From NCBI GenBank assembly GCA_018398765.1, contig JAHBMJ010000952.1, positions 5,672-38,283 on the forward strand: DNA of 32,612 nt. Direction: 5' to 3'. The translations under genes and the position numbers were made by a program. Positions 1 through 12,808 of the stretch are shown piece by piece. The stretch's first letter is position 1, and each line of letters opens with the position of its first letter. The notes under the pieces are model-generated. The model was given only the letters and a program-made list of their open reading frames with translations. It was not told where the DNA came from and searched no databases. Source of the stretch: Chromera velia (taxonomy: Eukaryota; Sar; Chromeraceae).

Positions 1-59
<59 letters not shown>
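1..59. repeat. (GT)n microsatellite at window edge
   Basis: Perfect GT dinucleotide repeat that runs off the left edge, so its full length is unknown. It probably lies in an intron of the sushi-like gene, because similar GT tracts occur in that gene's other introns. The stretch from 60 to 391 holds no exon I can place with confidence. A short candidate from about 77 to 106, between a GTGCAG and a GTCTGT, does not fit the phase of the next exon. Confidence 0.9.
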
Positions 60-60
<1 letters not shown>

Positions 61-391
61 CATAGTGCAGGGCATGTCTTTTGATCAAGACAAGCTTTGA
101 ATTCAGTCTGTTGCCCTGGGACGGGCTCTGCAGATGAATGCACGTTCTGTACTTCTTTCTCCAGCCTTCTAACCAGAGCTTCCCTTTAGGAAATGTGGGC
201 TTTCCTGGTGGAGGCTTTTCAATCTGTGCATGTGTCGCTCCGTCAGTCGATCACTTGCTTTTTCCTGTGACGCACTCCTGCACACAGTCAGACAGTTACC
301 ATAGCGGCCAGCAGTGACTCAGTATGACTATCTTTCCTTCCTCCTCGATATTCGAATTGGCTTGCTTGCGTGCGTGCCTGCATGTGTGCAG

Positions 392-1947
392 ATTCACCTC
401 GCCCTGAGGCCCCATCTGAAGTACGGAGTGAAGGGAGAGGCCAAATCTGGTCCTCTCTCCTACGCCTCCACTGCGGGGCAGATCATGAAGGACTCACTTT
501 TGTTTTCGATGAACTTAAAACTTCCAGGAGAAGAACCTCCAGGAAGAAATCTGCAGGTCTGTCTGTCGGTTAATTGACCTTTTGAAGTCCAGACATAGAA
601 TGAACGGCTTGTCAGAGTAAATTCAAGGTGTGCGTAAGGATCTGTTCGAGGGTGTGTTTTGAAGTGTAGGAATGTCAGTGCATATGTTTGGGAGTTTGTA
701 TGTGTGCGTGCAATGGAAGACACAACACAATCCAGTCTGATTCCTGGTTGCAGATCTGGTTGTCACCGCCCAAGCGGAAGAGCGTGACGAGCACAAGAGG
801 GAGAGTGGGGGTTGCATGGATCAAACCAGACGCACAGGACGAGACGGTCTTCCATGTCAACAAGACACTCATGGTCAGCTTGACGAACAAGGCAGACACA
901 CAGACACACACACACACACACATACACACACACGGGCGCGTGGAGTGAGGGGAGGGGCGAGATCAAAAAGCCCCTATCAGTACACAGTTCCGCTGATGAA
1001 AGATGTACATCTCACAAAAAGTGTGAGGGAGTCCATGGATCCGTCCGGTTCTTCCTCCTTCTGTGTTTGTCTTCTTCGATGTCAGAACCACATAAGATAG
1101 AATTTAAACAAAAATGCAAGAGTTGAAAATCGATTTTGAAGACCAATGATCACGAATCAGTCACGCATGTGCCAACTCATCACTCGCTCTCTCTTCTTTC
1201 TGTCATTCCCCTCCTGCAGGTTGAGACTTGCTTCAGTGACGAAGACCAAACTTTGATCTCCCTGTGGTTTCGGGTCAGTCCTTTTTTAAAATGAGGGATT
1301 TTGCTTTATGGTGGCTATTTCGGGTGTGTGTGAGCTGTACAAGATCACATTGGCAGTTGTCGCAGAATTCCTGTTCATTTCGAAAGAAGATCCTGTCTTA
1401 TTTGTCCTCCCTCACACACAAATCTGTCTACTCCATCTGCTCCATGTGTGCTCGTGTCTGCCTGCATGTGCAGCATCGGGACACAGACAAGTTGAAGGGA
1501 TGGACGGTTGACTACTTCAAAAACGGCAACCACCTTCCTCTCGGGTCCTCAGGAAAACACAGCAGGCCGATTCCCGCACACGTCCCGCCCGGCCAGGCAC
1601 TGATCAAGATGGTCCCCGGGTCCACAGACAGACCCTCTGGACCCTTTGAGCTCGGGTGCGGTCCCCTGATCACAGACCCCTCTAAGACCTCCAAGGGAAT
1701 GAGAGACAAGTACTGCTTTGACGGTCGGTCGGTCAGGGGAATGAATTGCTGGTGACGAATCACCCCTTCCACCCTCTCCCGCCCTCAAACAAAGAACATT
1801 TTCCGATTCGCAAGATTCGTTTCTTCTGTTTCTCACGCCAAAAAAGGATCTGGAATAAAAGCACAACTGGAAAGAATCATTCGCAAAATTGTTTTATGCA
1901 CTGTGTGGGTACGTGTGTGTGTGTGTGTGTGTATGTATGTGTGTGTA

Positions 1948-1979
<32 letters not shown>

Positions 1980-2184
1980 TGTATGTGTGTGTCTGTTGGT
2001 ATTTGAATATGATTGCAGGGGTGATTGGATTCCTCAAGCTCGAGAAGGAAGGCAAGGCGATCCCTGAACAGATGACGCAGACATCACGCACACTACTGAG
2101 CAAGTGAGCTCTCGTTATCTCTCATTCTGTCTTTCCCTTTCGCTGTCCCTCACCACCTCTCCAGAACCGCTCATCTGCGCGTAA

Positions 2185-2220
<36 letters not shown>

Positions 2221-5200
2221 TCATTTGTTTGGACAGACTAGGTGCTGCCAAAGGAGATAGAGGCACAAGAAAGTATGGATGGTGTATCTGCGGCCAGACT
2301 TTGAGGCCACGTGTTTCTCTCTCTTCTGTTTTCATCCCCCCCCCGTCTTCTCCTCTCGCCCTTGCAGATACATCGGCATTCCCAGTGGGAAGGTGTGCGG
2401 TGACGGGATGAAGACGGGAGAGGAGGAGTGTGACGACGGAAACGCAAATGATGACGACGGCTGCTCATGCAACTGTCTGAGTCAGTCACCTGTGCCCAGT
2501 TTGATCGATTTGTGTTTGGAGCTTATATGATACAGCATCATCCGAACAGAACAGGACCCCTAGGGGCCGCCCTCAGGAAAAAAGTCAATTTTTTGTCTTG
2601 CCTCTTCAATCAAAAAACGCTTAGAGTCTTTTCAGCTTTCCATCTCGTTTTTGCCTGTGATGGCCAACGGTTCGTCTTCTGTCGTTCTCTTTTTCTGCAC
2701 CTTTGTAAAGCCTCACTTTACGTCCATTCTCTGTTCTCTCTCTGTTTATGATCTTCTCGCAGAGGAGTGCCCCAAGTACTTTGTTCCGGACCCCAGAAAG
2801 CCAGACCAACCAGATCCCGGCTACATCGTGAAGGGCGAGGAGACGGGGCACTCTCACTTTGCATGGAGAAACGTCAGCTGTAACCTCGACGGAGGGTACC
2901 ACCCAGAGGGGACCGTTGAGACCTCAGCTTTCGTCGAGTGCACAACAGAGGCGGAGTTCTCGGGTCTCACTCTGCAGTGCAAAAAGGAATGCCCGGACCC
3001 GAACGAAGAAGGAGCACTGCCTGTGGATGTCAAGGCCACCCTGCAGGAAATCAAATGGAACAGCAAGGAGCCCCCTCGCCATGGGGATTCGCTGAAGGTC
3101 AAGTGCCTACCTGGCACAGCAGACTGGGCAGGACGGATGGACCAGACCATTCTCTGTGCAGATGGCGAGTGGCAGGTGCCTGATCTCGTCTGCGAGGGTC
3201 AGTTGGCGGAACGTGTAGGAATTTGGGATCTCCCTTTCTCTCAGACGTGTCCATTGTGCTCCCTTTTTTTTTGTGCATTTGCATTTTTCTTGTCTTGTTC
3301 TCTTCTAGCGCTCTTTCTACTCCATCCTTGAGCTGCCAGACGAGTTTCTGTTTCTCAAGTCGTTTTTTGTGTGGGAGACTGCTCTCGAGTCTTCTGTTTT
3401 CTTTCGTTGTTTCTTTCGCACAGCTCTGGCTGCATGTTTTTCTTCTCCAACCCTTCTCCGTGTGTGTGCGTGCAGCGAAATGCCCTGGAGGGAAGACTCC
3501 CCCTCCCGGATTTGTGGACAAGAACATCCAGGTGGACATCGAGGCCTCCCACTCGACGATGAAGGACTTCCCTGGAGACTCCTTCTACCTCGGATGCGAT
3601 AACAACAAGAACAAGTGGTCTGCACTCTCCCACCACGATGGCATGGAGGTTGTCTGCAGAGACGGAAAGTGGTCCCAGGATCTGTCGAGTACCGCCACTC
3701 TGGATCTCGAGTGTTTTGGTCTGTCTTCCCCTGCAGGACTCTCTTGCTGTTCTATGCTTTTGTCCCCTCCTAACGAAGTCATGCCGGACGGAGCTGCGCC
3801 CATCAAGACAGAATCAAAGTCCAAGCACACAAAAGCTGGTTCCCTTAACAGAGCCACCTCTTTCTTCGAATTGGAAGCTTTTCTGCCCGTCTCTCTCTTG
3901 CAAAGCTGCCGACGCATTTCAATGGTTTTTTCATGCATATCTATATTACCCTACCTTATGTTTCTCTGCAGGGGGTTGCTCCAGGTACAAACTTCCTTCC
4001 GTGAACTACGACGCGGAGCTGATCCTGAAGGACGGCAAGAGCGGCGGTGTTGCGTACGAGAACACCACCTCCAAGGAATGGTTTGTGGGACCTCAGGAGT
4101 CCAACGTGACAGTAACCCACGGGGCTGTGGTCAAGCTGAAGTGCAGAAAGGGAGGGGGGACGGATTACTTCGTCGCCTCGGGGACAGAGCCTGAGGAGCT
4201 CATGTGCAACGACGGCCACTGGCAGGAGAGGACACTCACGTGCGAACGTCAGTCCGTCAGTCAGTCAGTCAGTCAGTCAGTCAGTCAGTCAGTTGTTTGG
4301 ATTCCTTTCTTACTACAAGTCATTGTCGTGCAGGTTCTGTCATCTTTCCGTCTGTACTCTTTTCGGCCATATGGAAATGAGGAGGTTACAACAAGACGTT
4401 GGATTGGAACTTTACAAAGACCTTCACACAGACTTGTATCAAAGGAGACCACCTCATAGACCCCAGCGTTGCACTTGCGAACTCGATGTTGAATGTTTAT
4501 CTGTGCATTGTGTGTCTTCGTGTACATGCTCATTGGTCTGTCTTTTGTGTTCTCATTGCAGCTGAATGCCCTGAGTTCAAAGTCTTGGAGCCACACAGAG
4601 CTTACAACGTGACTGCGTCCTCTGAGACACACGGTCACCAGGCCAGCAGAAGAATCGAGTGTGCCGAGGGATACTCGAGGATCACCGAGCACAGCGCCCA
4701 GACCCTCACATGCCAGCACGGCGTGTGGGAGCCCCAGACGCTCATGTGCTACAAGACCTGCGTATCCTACACGCCCCCCAGGGACGAGGCCTATGCAGTC
4801 GAGTATGGACTTGACCAGCACACAGTGAGTTGCAAGGAGGGGTACTCTTCCCGATTTGGTCCTGACACACAGAAAGTGCAGTGTCTCGACGGTGAATGGA
4901 CCCCTCTGACCCTCGACTGTCAAAAGGACTGCGGTGAATTTGGAAACCAGCAGCTGCTGAACATAGGGGGCAATCTCCAATTTCAGGAGGGGTCCGACAC
5001 CACGAGTGTCAAGCACGGGGCTGTGAGAACGATTGAGTGTCAGGACGGGTTTCCGTCAACCAACCCGATGGTTCAGGTCGAGGAGATGACCTGCTTCAAC
5101 GGAGAGTGGGGGGAAATCACCATCCAATGTAGAATGGAGTGCGGTGTGCCCACACTGCCCAACAACACCATTGCGGGAGGTGCGGGTTTGTTGGCAGGAA

Positions 5201-8200
5201 GCGAGCGCAATGTCTCGTGTGACGAGACCTTCCGTCCTGTGGCAGGCAAGGAGGGGGAGAAGATCGTGTGTGCCAACGGTGCCTTCACCAAATCCACACT
5301 TGTATGCGAGTCAGGATGCGGACCCTTTCCTGAGTTGGGCCATGTGTACCAGGTTGAGGGTGAGGGGCGATTGATTGGGGATGTGCGAAAACTCTCGTGT
5401 GCCCAGGGATTCGATCCTTTTGCCGGTGCACCTGCAACTCAGGACGTTCAGTGCACAGCCTCAGGATGGGATGCTATTCAGGTCAAGTGCGGTGCGCACT
5501 GTCCGGCCGAATTCAACCCAGGGGAAGCATACATGGTGGAGGACTTCGGCATTGCCTCTCACAGCAATATGGAGGGTGCAAAGCGGTATGTCAGGTGTGC
5601 CAACGGGTACGCCCCTGCAACCGAGGACATGGAGCAGCCAGCGAACGTCGTGTGCACAGGCCCCTCCTCAGGCACTCAGGGCTTCTGGTCGCCCCTCGAG
5701 CTTCAGTGTCTGAAGATCTGCCCTGAGTATGGGCCTCTAAGAGACGCTTTCAAAGTCTCCATGAAGGGCCTGAAGAGTGGGTCGAGGAGGAAGGTGGAGT
5801 GCGAACCTGGGTTTCATGATGTGCAGGGGGCCACTGCGGCTTTCGTCGATTGCCTCGATGGAAGCTGGACTCGCCTCGAACTCGACTGCAGAAGTGAGTG
5901 CGTGGGCAGGCCTCTACGTTGCATGTTCTTGTCTTGTGTTCTATGCAAATATTATGCATCCCTTTTGTCGTTTGAGCTGCATGTCAGTGAGAGAAGGTCT
6001 GAGGTGTAGATTTGAAAGAGTCAATCGAGAGCTTATGGAGGAGGGAATGAAAAACACTTCGGTGCTCATTTGACTTGTCATCCAGAAGGGAAATGATTTA
6101 CATTCACCGTATATTTCCATGTGCTGCAGAGGACTGCGCTGATGAGGTGAAGGTCGACGAGACCGTCTACGAGGTCAATCCCCCCGAGGACCCCGCGAAG
6201 AACACCCTCCTTCACGGGGCACAGCGACGTCTGACCTGCAAGGAGGGGATCCCCCCCGCGGGTGTGGATGATGAGTACCCCGTCATGTGCAACGATGGCG
6301 AATGGTCGCACGCGAACTTCATCTGCAAGCCTGAGTGCCCCACGCCTGTGTGGCCTGATGACCATAAGTACACCTGGACAGAGCCGACTGGAAAGAAGCA
6401 CGGAGACACAATGACAGTCTCATGCAAGGACGGATACGCGCCCCACATCGGAACAGAACCCGACACACTCATCTGTGCTGACGGGAAATGGTCGGGACAG
6501 CGGCTCGAGTGCGAGGAGATCTGCACAGGAAGCTTGGAGCTCGCAGAGAAGCAGTCAGTCAGAAAGAGACTTCTCCTTTTCTTCACAATTTGCTTACTCT
6601 TCTGAGTGAAGATTTCACCCTCTTTTTGCTCTTTAACGTCTGCCTGCAGTCACATCAAGTTCAAGGCAGGCAACGAGAACGTGACGGAGGTCAGCCACGG
6701 GAGCCGCCACGAGATCACCTGCGCAGACGGGTACTACTCCCACTCGGCCTCCGAGTCTGAGGACATCGTCTGCATCCAGGGACAGTTCTCTCCTCCCACC
6801 ATCATGTGCCTCCCCGCATGCCCGGCATTCAACCTCAATGAGACCGCCTTCATGAACCTCACAGACCGGTCAGTAAGTAAGCGTGAATGGGACAATCTAA
6901 AGGGTTCACAGCAGGGGGGGGAAAACCAGTGCTGGCGAGTTTCTGTTGCTAATCTCTGGATGCGCATACATGCAAGTCCCGACTTTTTCATACGTCTTCA
7001 ATTTCCGTGACTCTCTGCGCATTCATTCCCCTCTCTGTGTCGACTCCTGTTGCCATTAAACATTGGTGCATGAGAACGCTATTTGTTTGTTACAAATACG
7101 GAGCATTGCTGTTATAAATCCGTTGCTTTCTCTGTTGACTGCATGTGCAGATACGTGCTTGACCCCCACCCCTCTCAGTACTTCGACGGATCCGACGTGT
7201 TCCTCTCGGGAGATTCTGTCACCGTCTCTTGTGCCCCTGGTTCCCGGTCTGCACAGGGACAGGGAGACAGCCAGCTGATCGGCTGTGTGCACGGAAAGTG
7301 GGAGCCCATGATGCTCATCTGCGGTCACGATTGCGGAGAGTATCCGGACCTCGGGGAAGCCTACCAGTACCTGAAGCCCTCAGGGGAGCACGGGAACAAA
7401 TTCCAGATCTCATGCACACCCGGATACGAGCCCATGGAGGCCGAGAAGGTGGAGGAGGAGATCATCTGCTGGGACGGCAACTACACAGCCAAGTCGATTG
7501 AGTGCTTCCCCTCCTGTCCGGACATCACGGAATGGCTGGCTGCGAATGAGTACCTCGAAGGTCTGCATGCCCTCCGAGAGCCTCAGTACGGCCACGGAGC
7601 ACAGGTCACTATTTCGTGCAAACAAAACTATTCCTCGTTGGACGGGAGCGAGGGCAGACAGGAGGACCTCAGGTGCATCAACGGAAGCTGGAGTGCACCC
7701 ATGATGAGGTCCGTCAGTCTGTCCATGCGGGTTTTGCATGTTCATACAAGAAAGGGTACGGCGTATTGGATTTTCTCTTTTTTTTGCGATGTGTTTTTTC
7801 CTCAAAGATGCCAGTGTTTGGGCCGGTCTTGGGTGATCAGAGTGAATAACGTCTTCTTCCCGCACAACGGGGTGTCTCACAGACGCAGTAGAGAAGGCAA
7901 GGGATGCCCGCTGGCACAAAGAGAAGCGTGCTCACCCTTTCTGGCTTCATGCGCTTGTGACAGTCTGTTGTCCAGTACAAGTCACCTCGTCGGAGGAACT
8001 TCCCACACAGTAAATTACTTATATGGATTAATTCTCTAAGTCGTACGGGGTTCAATTCTGTTCTGGAACCTCCTTCCCACGCTTGCTTGGTCTTATTGCA
8101 GGTGCTCGAAGGACTGCAGCGACCCGGTGGGGGATGTGTACCCTGCAGACGAGGAAGGAATGTACGATGTCGTCGGGGAGGGTCTGGAGTACGGCAAGGA

Positions 8201-11200
8201 GAGAAAAATCTCCTGCAGACACCCCTACGTCGTGCAGATTCCCGACGGGGAGAGCGACGCGATCCTCGAGGATCTCGCAGGAGGCGACAGTGACAAGCCA
8301 ATGGCAGACGTTAGTCTTTTTTTCGAATTGGCGTTGACAAAGATGTTCAAAAGCCTGCACTTGTATTGCTCATGCTATTGAAAAAGATCGTTTGGCACTT
8401 GAGTCTGCTGGTGCCTGAAAGATGCAACCCGATTTAGCAGCAGACGGTCAACAGGTGCTCCTCGCAGAGGGAAGCGGAATATTTCAAATTCAACAGAGAC
8501 TTCAACAGGCGGTCATCAGACAGAGGGCGGTAGTCTCTAGCGCTTCTGACACTTCGCTGCCTTCCTTTGTTGCTCTTCGCACATTGCACAACCTGTGTGG
8601 GTCCTATAACCTTTCACTGTCTCCCCCGTCTCTGTCTGTTTCTGTCAACATGACTGCAGCAACTTTTCGACGCCAGGCAACAGATGGTTGACGTCATCAA
8701 GTGTGAGCGAGGGGGCGTCTGGAGGCGTCGCACGATCAAGTGTGACAAGACTTGCCCCCCCTTCAAGCTGGACATGTCAGCAGAGGAAAAGAAGGCGTAC
8801 ATCACTCTGCCCAAAGAGCCCACGAACATGCCGGGGCAGAGGGTCGTGATCGCATGTAACGAAGAGGATGGGTATCTGAACGTTACACGTGAAGCCCGTC
8901 AAGAGCTCTTTTGTTCCGGCGGCCGGTGGACAGAGAGAACGATTGAATGCCGAAAGGGTTGCAACGCTTACCAAGCCCCCTCCACCGGTTTCCTGGTACA
9001 CCAGCCTCTTCTGTTCCCCCGAATCAACAACGGGGACTTCGATGAGCACAGGTCCTACGCACTCCAGCACGGCTTCCGAGTCAATGCCTCGACTCTTGTC
9101 AACGCAACCGCAAATGCGACGGCTGAGAACCGAACCACCACCACCACCACCGTTGCAGCAGACGCAGACGGAGACGGAGATGCCGATGACGATGGAGACG
9201 GAGAGGGAGAGGGAGACACAGATGAAGGAGACGGGACAGACGAGACTGCGGCATCCTTCATTGAGAAGCAGCAGAGACAGCTTTCAAAGAAGAACAAGAG
9301 ACGGAGCCGAAAACAGAAGCAGAAAGAAGACCCCCTCCCAGAAGGAGACCCCCCCACAGATGACCCAGCCGAACCGGGAGAAGAGGGGGACCAACCAGAT
9401 CCCAGTGACCCCAAAATGGACGCCCCTCTGGATCCGATGGATCTCGATGACGGGGATGAAGAGGGAGACGGCCCCCCACCGAGTGGACCCGTCATTCCAA
9501 CAGTCGATCACACCAAACCCAAGGAAGCTCCAGTTGCCGCGGGCTCCGAAGCCGCGAGCTCCGGCCTTGCCCCTCTGCACCCCCACGGCACACGAATCAC
9601 CATCGAGTGCGCAGATCAGGTGGACGGCTGGCGTCACTCCCCCCTCACCACCCACAGTTACTCCCAAGAGGTCGTCTGTGTCGATGGTGACTTCACAAAT
9701 CTCTATCTGCACTGCTCGATGAACTGTGGGGAATTCAAGCTCCCCATGTGGAAGGAGAAGAGTTCATCTGCAGGCTTCATGCAGGGAATGATGGAGGACG
9801 AAGAATCCAAGCCCGGACTCCCTGAGGGAATCATGGGAGAGACCACAAAGGCGATGTTGGGTTTGGGGGCGTTTGTCGAGACAGGGTCCCGCGTTGTTCG
9901 GAAATTGGGACAGGACCCTGCCGATGCCGCTGCTGAGACCACCACAACCACGACCACCCCTTCCTCTTCCGAGGGAGATGCAGACGATGAACTTGACGCA
10001 GACGGAGCCGTTGGTGTTGATTCCAGCACACTCTCCGACGAGAACAGCATGGCCACTCAAGGTGAGGCACCCAAAAAGCCCCGCAGCGGTGTCGCCACCT
10101 CCACCCAAGTCAAGGAAATCGAGGCCGAGTCTGCGTATGTGGTCAAATCCTATTCCCCCTGGGGAGGGAACGACGACGACGTGCAGGGATCCTCCAAGTG
10201 GGTCGCATGCAACCCCGGGTTTGCCCCCGAGGCCAACATGGAGGAGATGGAGGTTGTGTGCTTCCGCAGTCAGTGGACCCCTATGCCTGAAGCCATTCCG
10301 TTGCACTGCAAGCCCATGTGCGAGGAAATGCACCTCCCGCACGAGTTCCCTGAGAGGTCAGGTGGCCTGTCGAGATTAAAGGAAGGTGAAAGTCCCTTGG
10401 CCACAAACGGTCTTAATGACTTCTGTGTCCCATTTTGCTTGCCCCAAAGGCTTGCAAGCCCATTTCATGAAATGATCGCCACTTTCTGCGCTTGATGGGT
10501 TGAAAACTGCCGACGTGATACCGTCTCTTTTGCACGACTCTACTTGCTCTCCAGACGTCGTTTTTTTCTCCTGCTTGCACAGCTTCACGCATCGTCAAGA
10601 AAGTGAAGAAGATCATTTTGGACGTTTCTGAACCTGCAGGTATGAGGTGATCGATGTTGACTTCAACACGACCGAGAAGGCCTTCAACGCGAACGGCACA
10701 GAGATCGGAACCATCAAGCACGGCACGACGAGAACTGTGAAGTGCGCAGAGGGGTTCGTGCCCACCAGAGGGATCACTCCCGAGATGGTCAAGTGCTACG
10801 AGGGACACTGGACACACCTCAGCCTCAGATGCGCGTCAGTCGAGACTTCTTTGTACGAGGCTTTTAATTGGACCGAAATCAACGCACTCTAAGGCCTTCG
10901 AACCGACAATTTATTAGGCGTTATTAGACAGACTAATAAAGATGTAGAAAGAGAACCGGTAGATTCGTCTTCGTCGTTGTGAGCACGGAGATTGAAAGGA
11001 TCCTGTGTTCTCGTTGCTTCCGTCATTTCTCTCTCTGTTCTCATTGCTGGGTTCTCTGTCTCGTCACCTGCTTCCGTGATTTGTGTGTCCATCCAATTAT
11101 TGCCCGCGCTCTCCTCTGCAGACCGATGATTTCTGTCGAGTGGACCCACGCGATGAAATTTGTCTGGACTGCATTGCGAAATGCAACCATGGCCAAGACA

Positions 11201-12739
11201 ATCGACGAGTGGAGCGCTGTCTCTGTATGGCACCCAGACGGATACGCCAACTTCTACTCTCCTCTGGCGGATGTCGCAAAGTGAGTCGATTAGCGAGCAC
11301 AATTGCGTGACAGAATCGCCTAGATGGGGTCTGAAACTTTCCTGACATTTCGAAAAGGGCCCCGCACTTTGTCACTGCGGTCGAAGTTGTCTTCCCTGGA
11401 TACACCTGAGTCTCGACGGATGTGTCCTGCTACTTTTTTCGACTTATTGTATGTTTGCTTTTCTCCTATCTACCTGACACAACTCAAACAAACACCACAT
11501 GACTCCGACAACTGCCCCCTCTCTCCCCTTTCCGCACTCATGCACCCCATCCATGCATCCCCTCCCACCTTCCATCTCCATTTGCAGCCCGAGAAGCCCC
11601 AGACCCATCTCAGAGCCCAGTCCCCTCTTTTCTGGAGCCGACCTCGTGCGTCCGACGAAGTTCGAGGAGATGTGGGACTCCAAGGGCCTCAACGAGGACT
11701 CTCTGATGGACGCGGTCTTCTATCAGATGAGCACAGACGGTCAGTCGGAGGCACCCTGTATGTATGTACGCACATTCGTTGGCATTCATAGGCTACCGGG
11801 GCTTTTCGGCCCTTCATCTAGAATCCGTCTTGCCGATTCACATCTGAGCATCATTCAGTACCTCTATGGCAAGACACGTCTCTCTCTTTCATGTGCACAG
11901 CAAGGATCTCACACACTTGCGCTTTTCATGCGACTTCACTGCTTTGCTGCTTTTCTGCAGTTCCTGCCGACTACATCTGTCTGGGTGACGCCGTCGCTCG
12001 GTACGACCCCGACGAGCTCGACACCATCAAGCCTAAGCCGAATGCGGAGGACTACTTCTGTCTGCCCTCTCACTGCGTGGAGGACTGCGCAGTGGGGACC
12101 TGTGGGACAGGAGAGCAGAGAGACAAAGACACAGGCATGGACGCGAACGGAGGCAAGGCGGAGAGACGGCAGTTCTTCAGGGACGAAGAGTGGACAGAGA
12201 AGGAGAAGAGGAGTTTGGGCAGAGATGTCTCTCTGTGGTCGGAGGCACACTTCTTTGCATTCCGAACAGTTCATGTCAGTCTTTTCTTCTTCTTCTTCTG
12301 CTTCTTCTTCTTCTTGTTCCTCTTCTTCTTCTTCGTCTGTTTGATTGGCACGTTATGTTGGACTCAAGTGAATGTCGATTACAGTCGCATTGGCGTTTCA
12401 GTCTGATCCTCAAATGTCATTTCCATTGGTCCTTATTCCCTTTTCCTGTTGGCCAGGTTCTTTCCAAATCTTGGCCTAGTGTACTGGTGCCTAGTGCCTC
12501 ATCGCAGCTCCTTGCTCAATTATTGACTTTCACTTTGCTGTACGACTGACTGATGTTTGCAGGGCCACAACGAGCCGCTCTCAGGTCCTGCCGCGAAGTT
12601 GCACCGCATCAAATGGGAGTGCGTGGCCTCGTGTCCTGGAAGAACGATGGAGGAGATGGACACGGGGACAGCAGAATTTGAAATCTTCAAGAAGGCCATG
12701 ATGGATTGGTCAAAGGGGTATTGCAGGTCTGTCTGTCTA

Positions 12740-12770
<31 letters not shown>

Positions 12771-12776
12771 GCCCGT

Positions 12777-12808
<32 letters not shown>

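Larger units (their letters stand above)
2763..10834 (+). other. Array of 22 tandem sushi/CCP-like modules
   Basis: By eye I count 22 modules with four cysteines each, typically 55-95 residues long. Consecutive modules are separated by the pattern C-x-x-x-C, for example CKKEC, CYKTC, CQKDC and CGAHC. The C-x-(D/N)G-x-W signature before the last cysteine and the G-Y/G-F after the second cysteine fit the CCP/sushi fold. The last cysteine follows a hydrophobic residue (L-x-C) rather than the P-x-C common in animal modules, so this may be a diverged subfamily. Modules 1-13 sit on phase-1 exons; modules 14, 15, 18 and 22 are split internally by introns, and module 17 is split just before its last cysteine. 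Confidence 0.75.

Noticed and set aside
4285-5016. 243-codon minus-strand open frame
   Set aside because: Antisense to the sushi-like exon 4562-5893, where the plus strand shows consistent Cys spacing and splice phases.
9055-9712. Minus-strand open frames rich in Ser/Pro
   Set aside because: Antisense shadows of the acidic Asp/Gly-coding insert; GAC/GAG repeats read as Ser/Pro/Val on the other strand.
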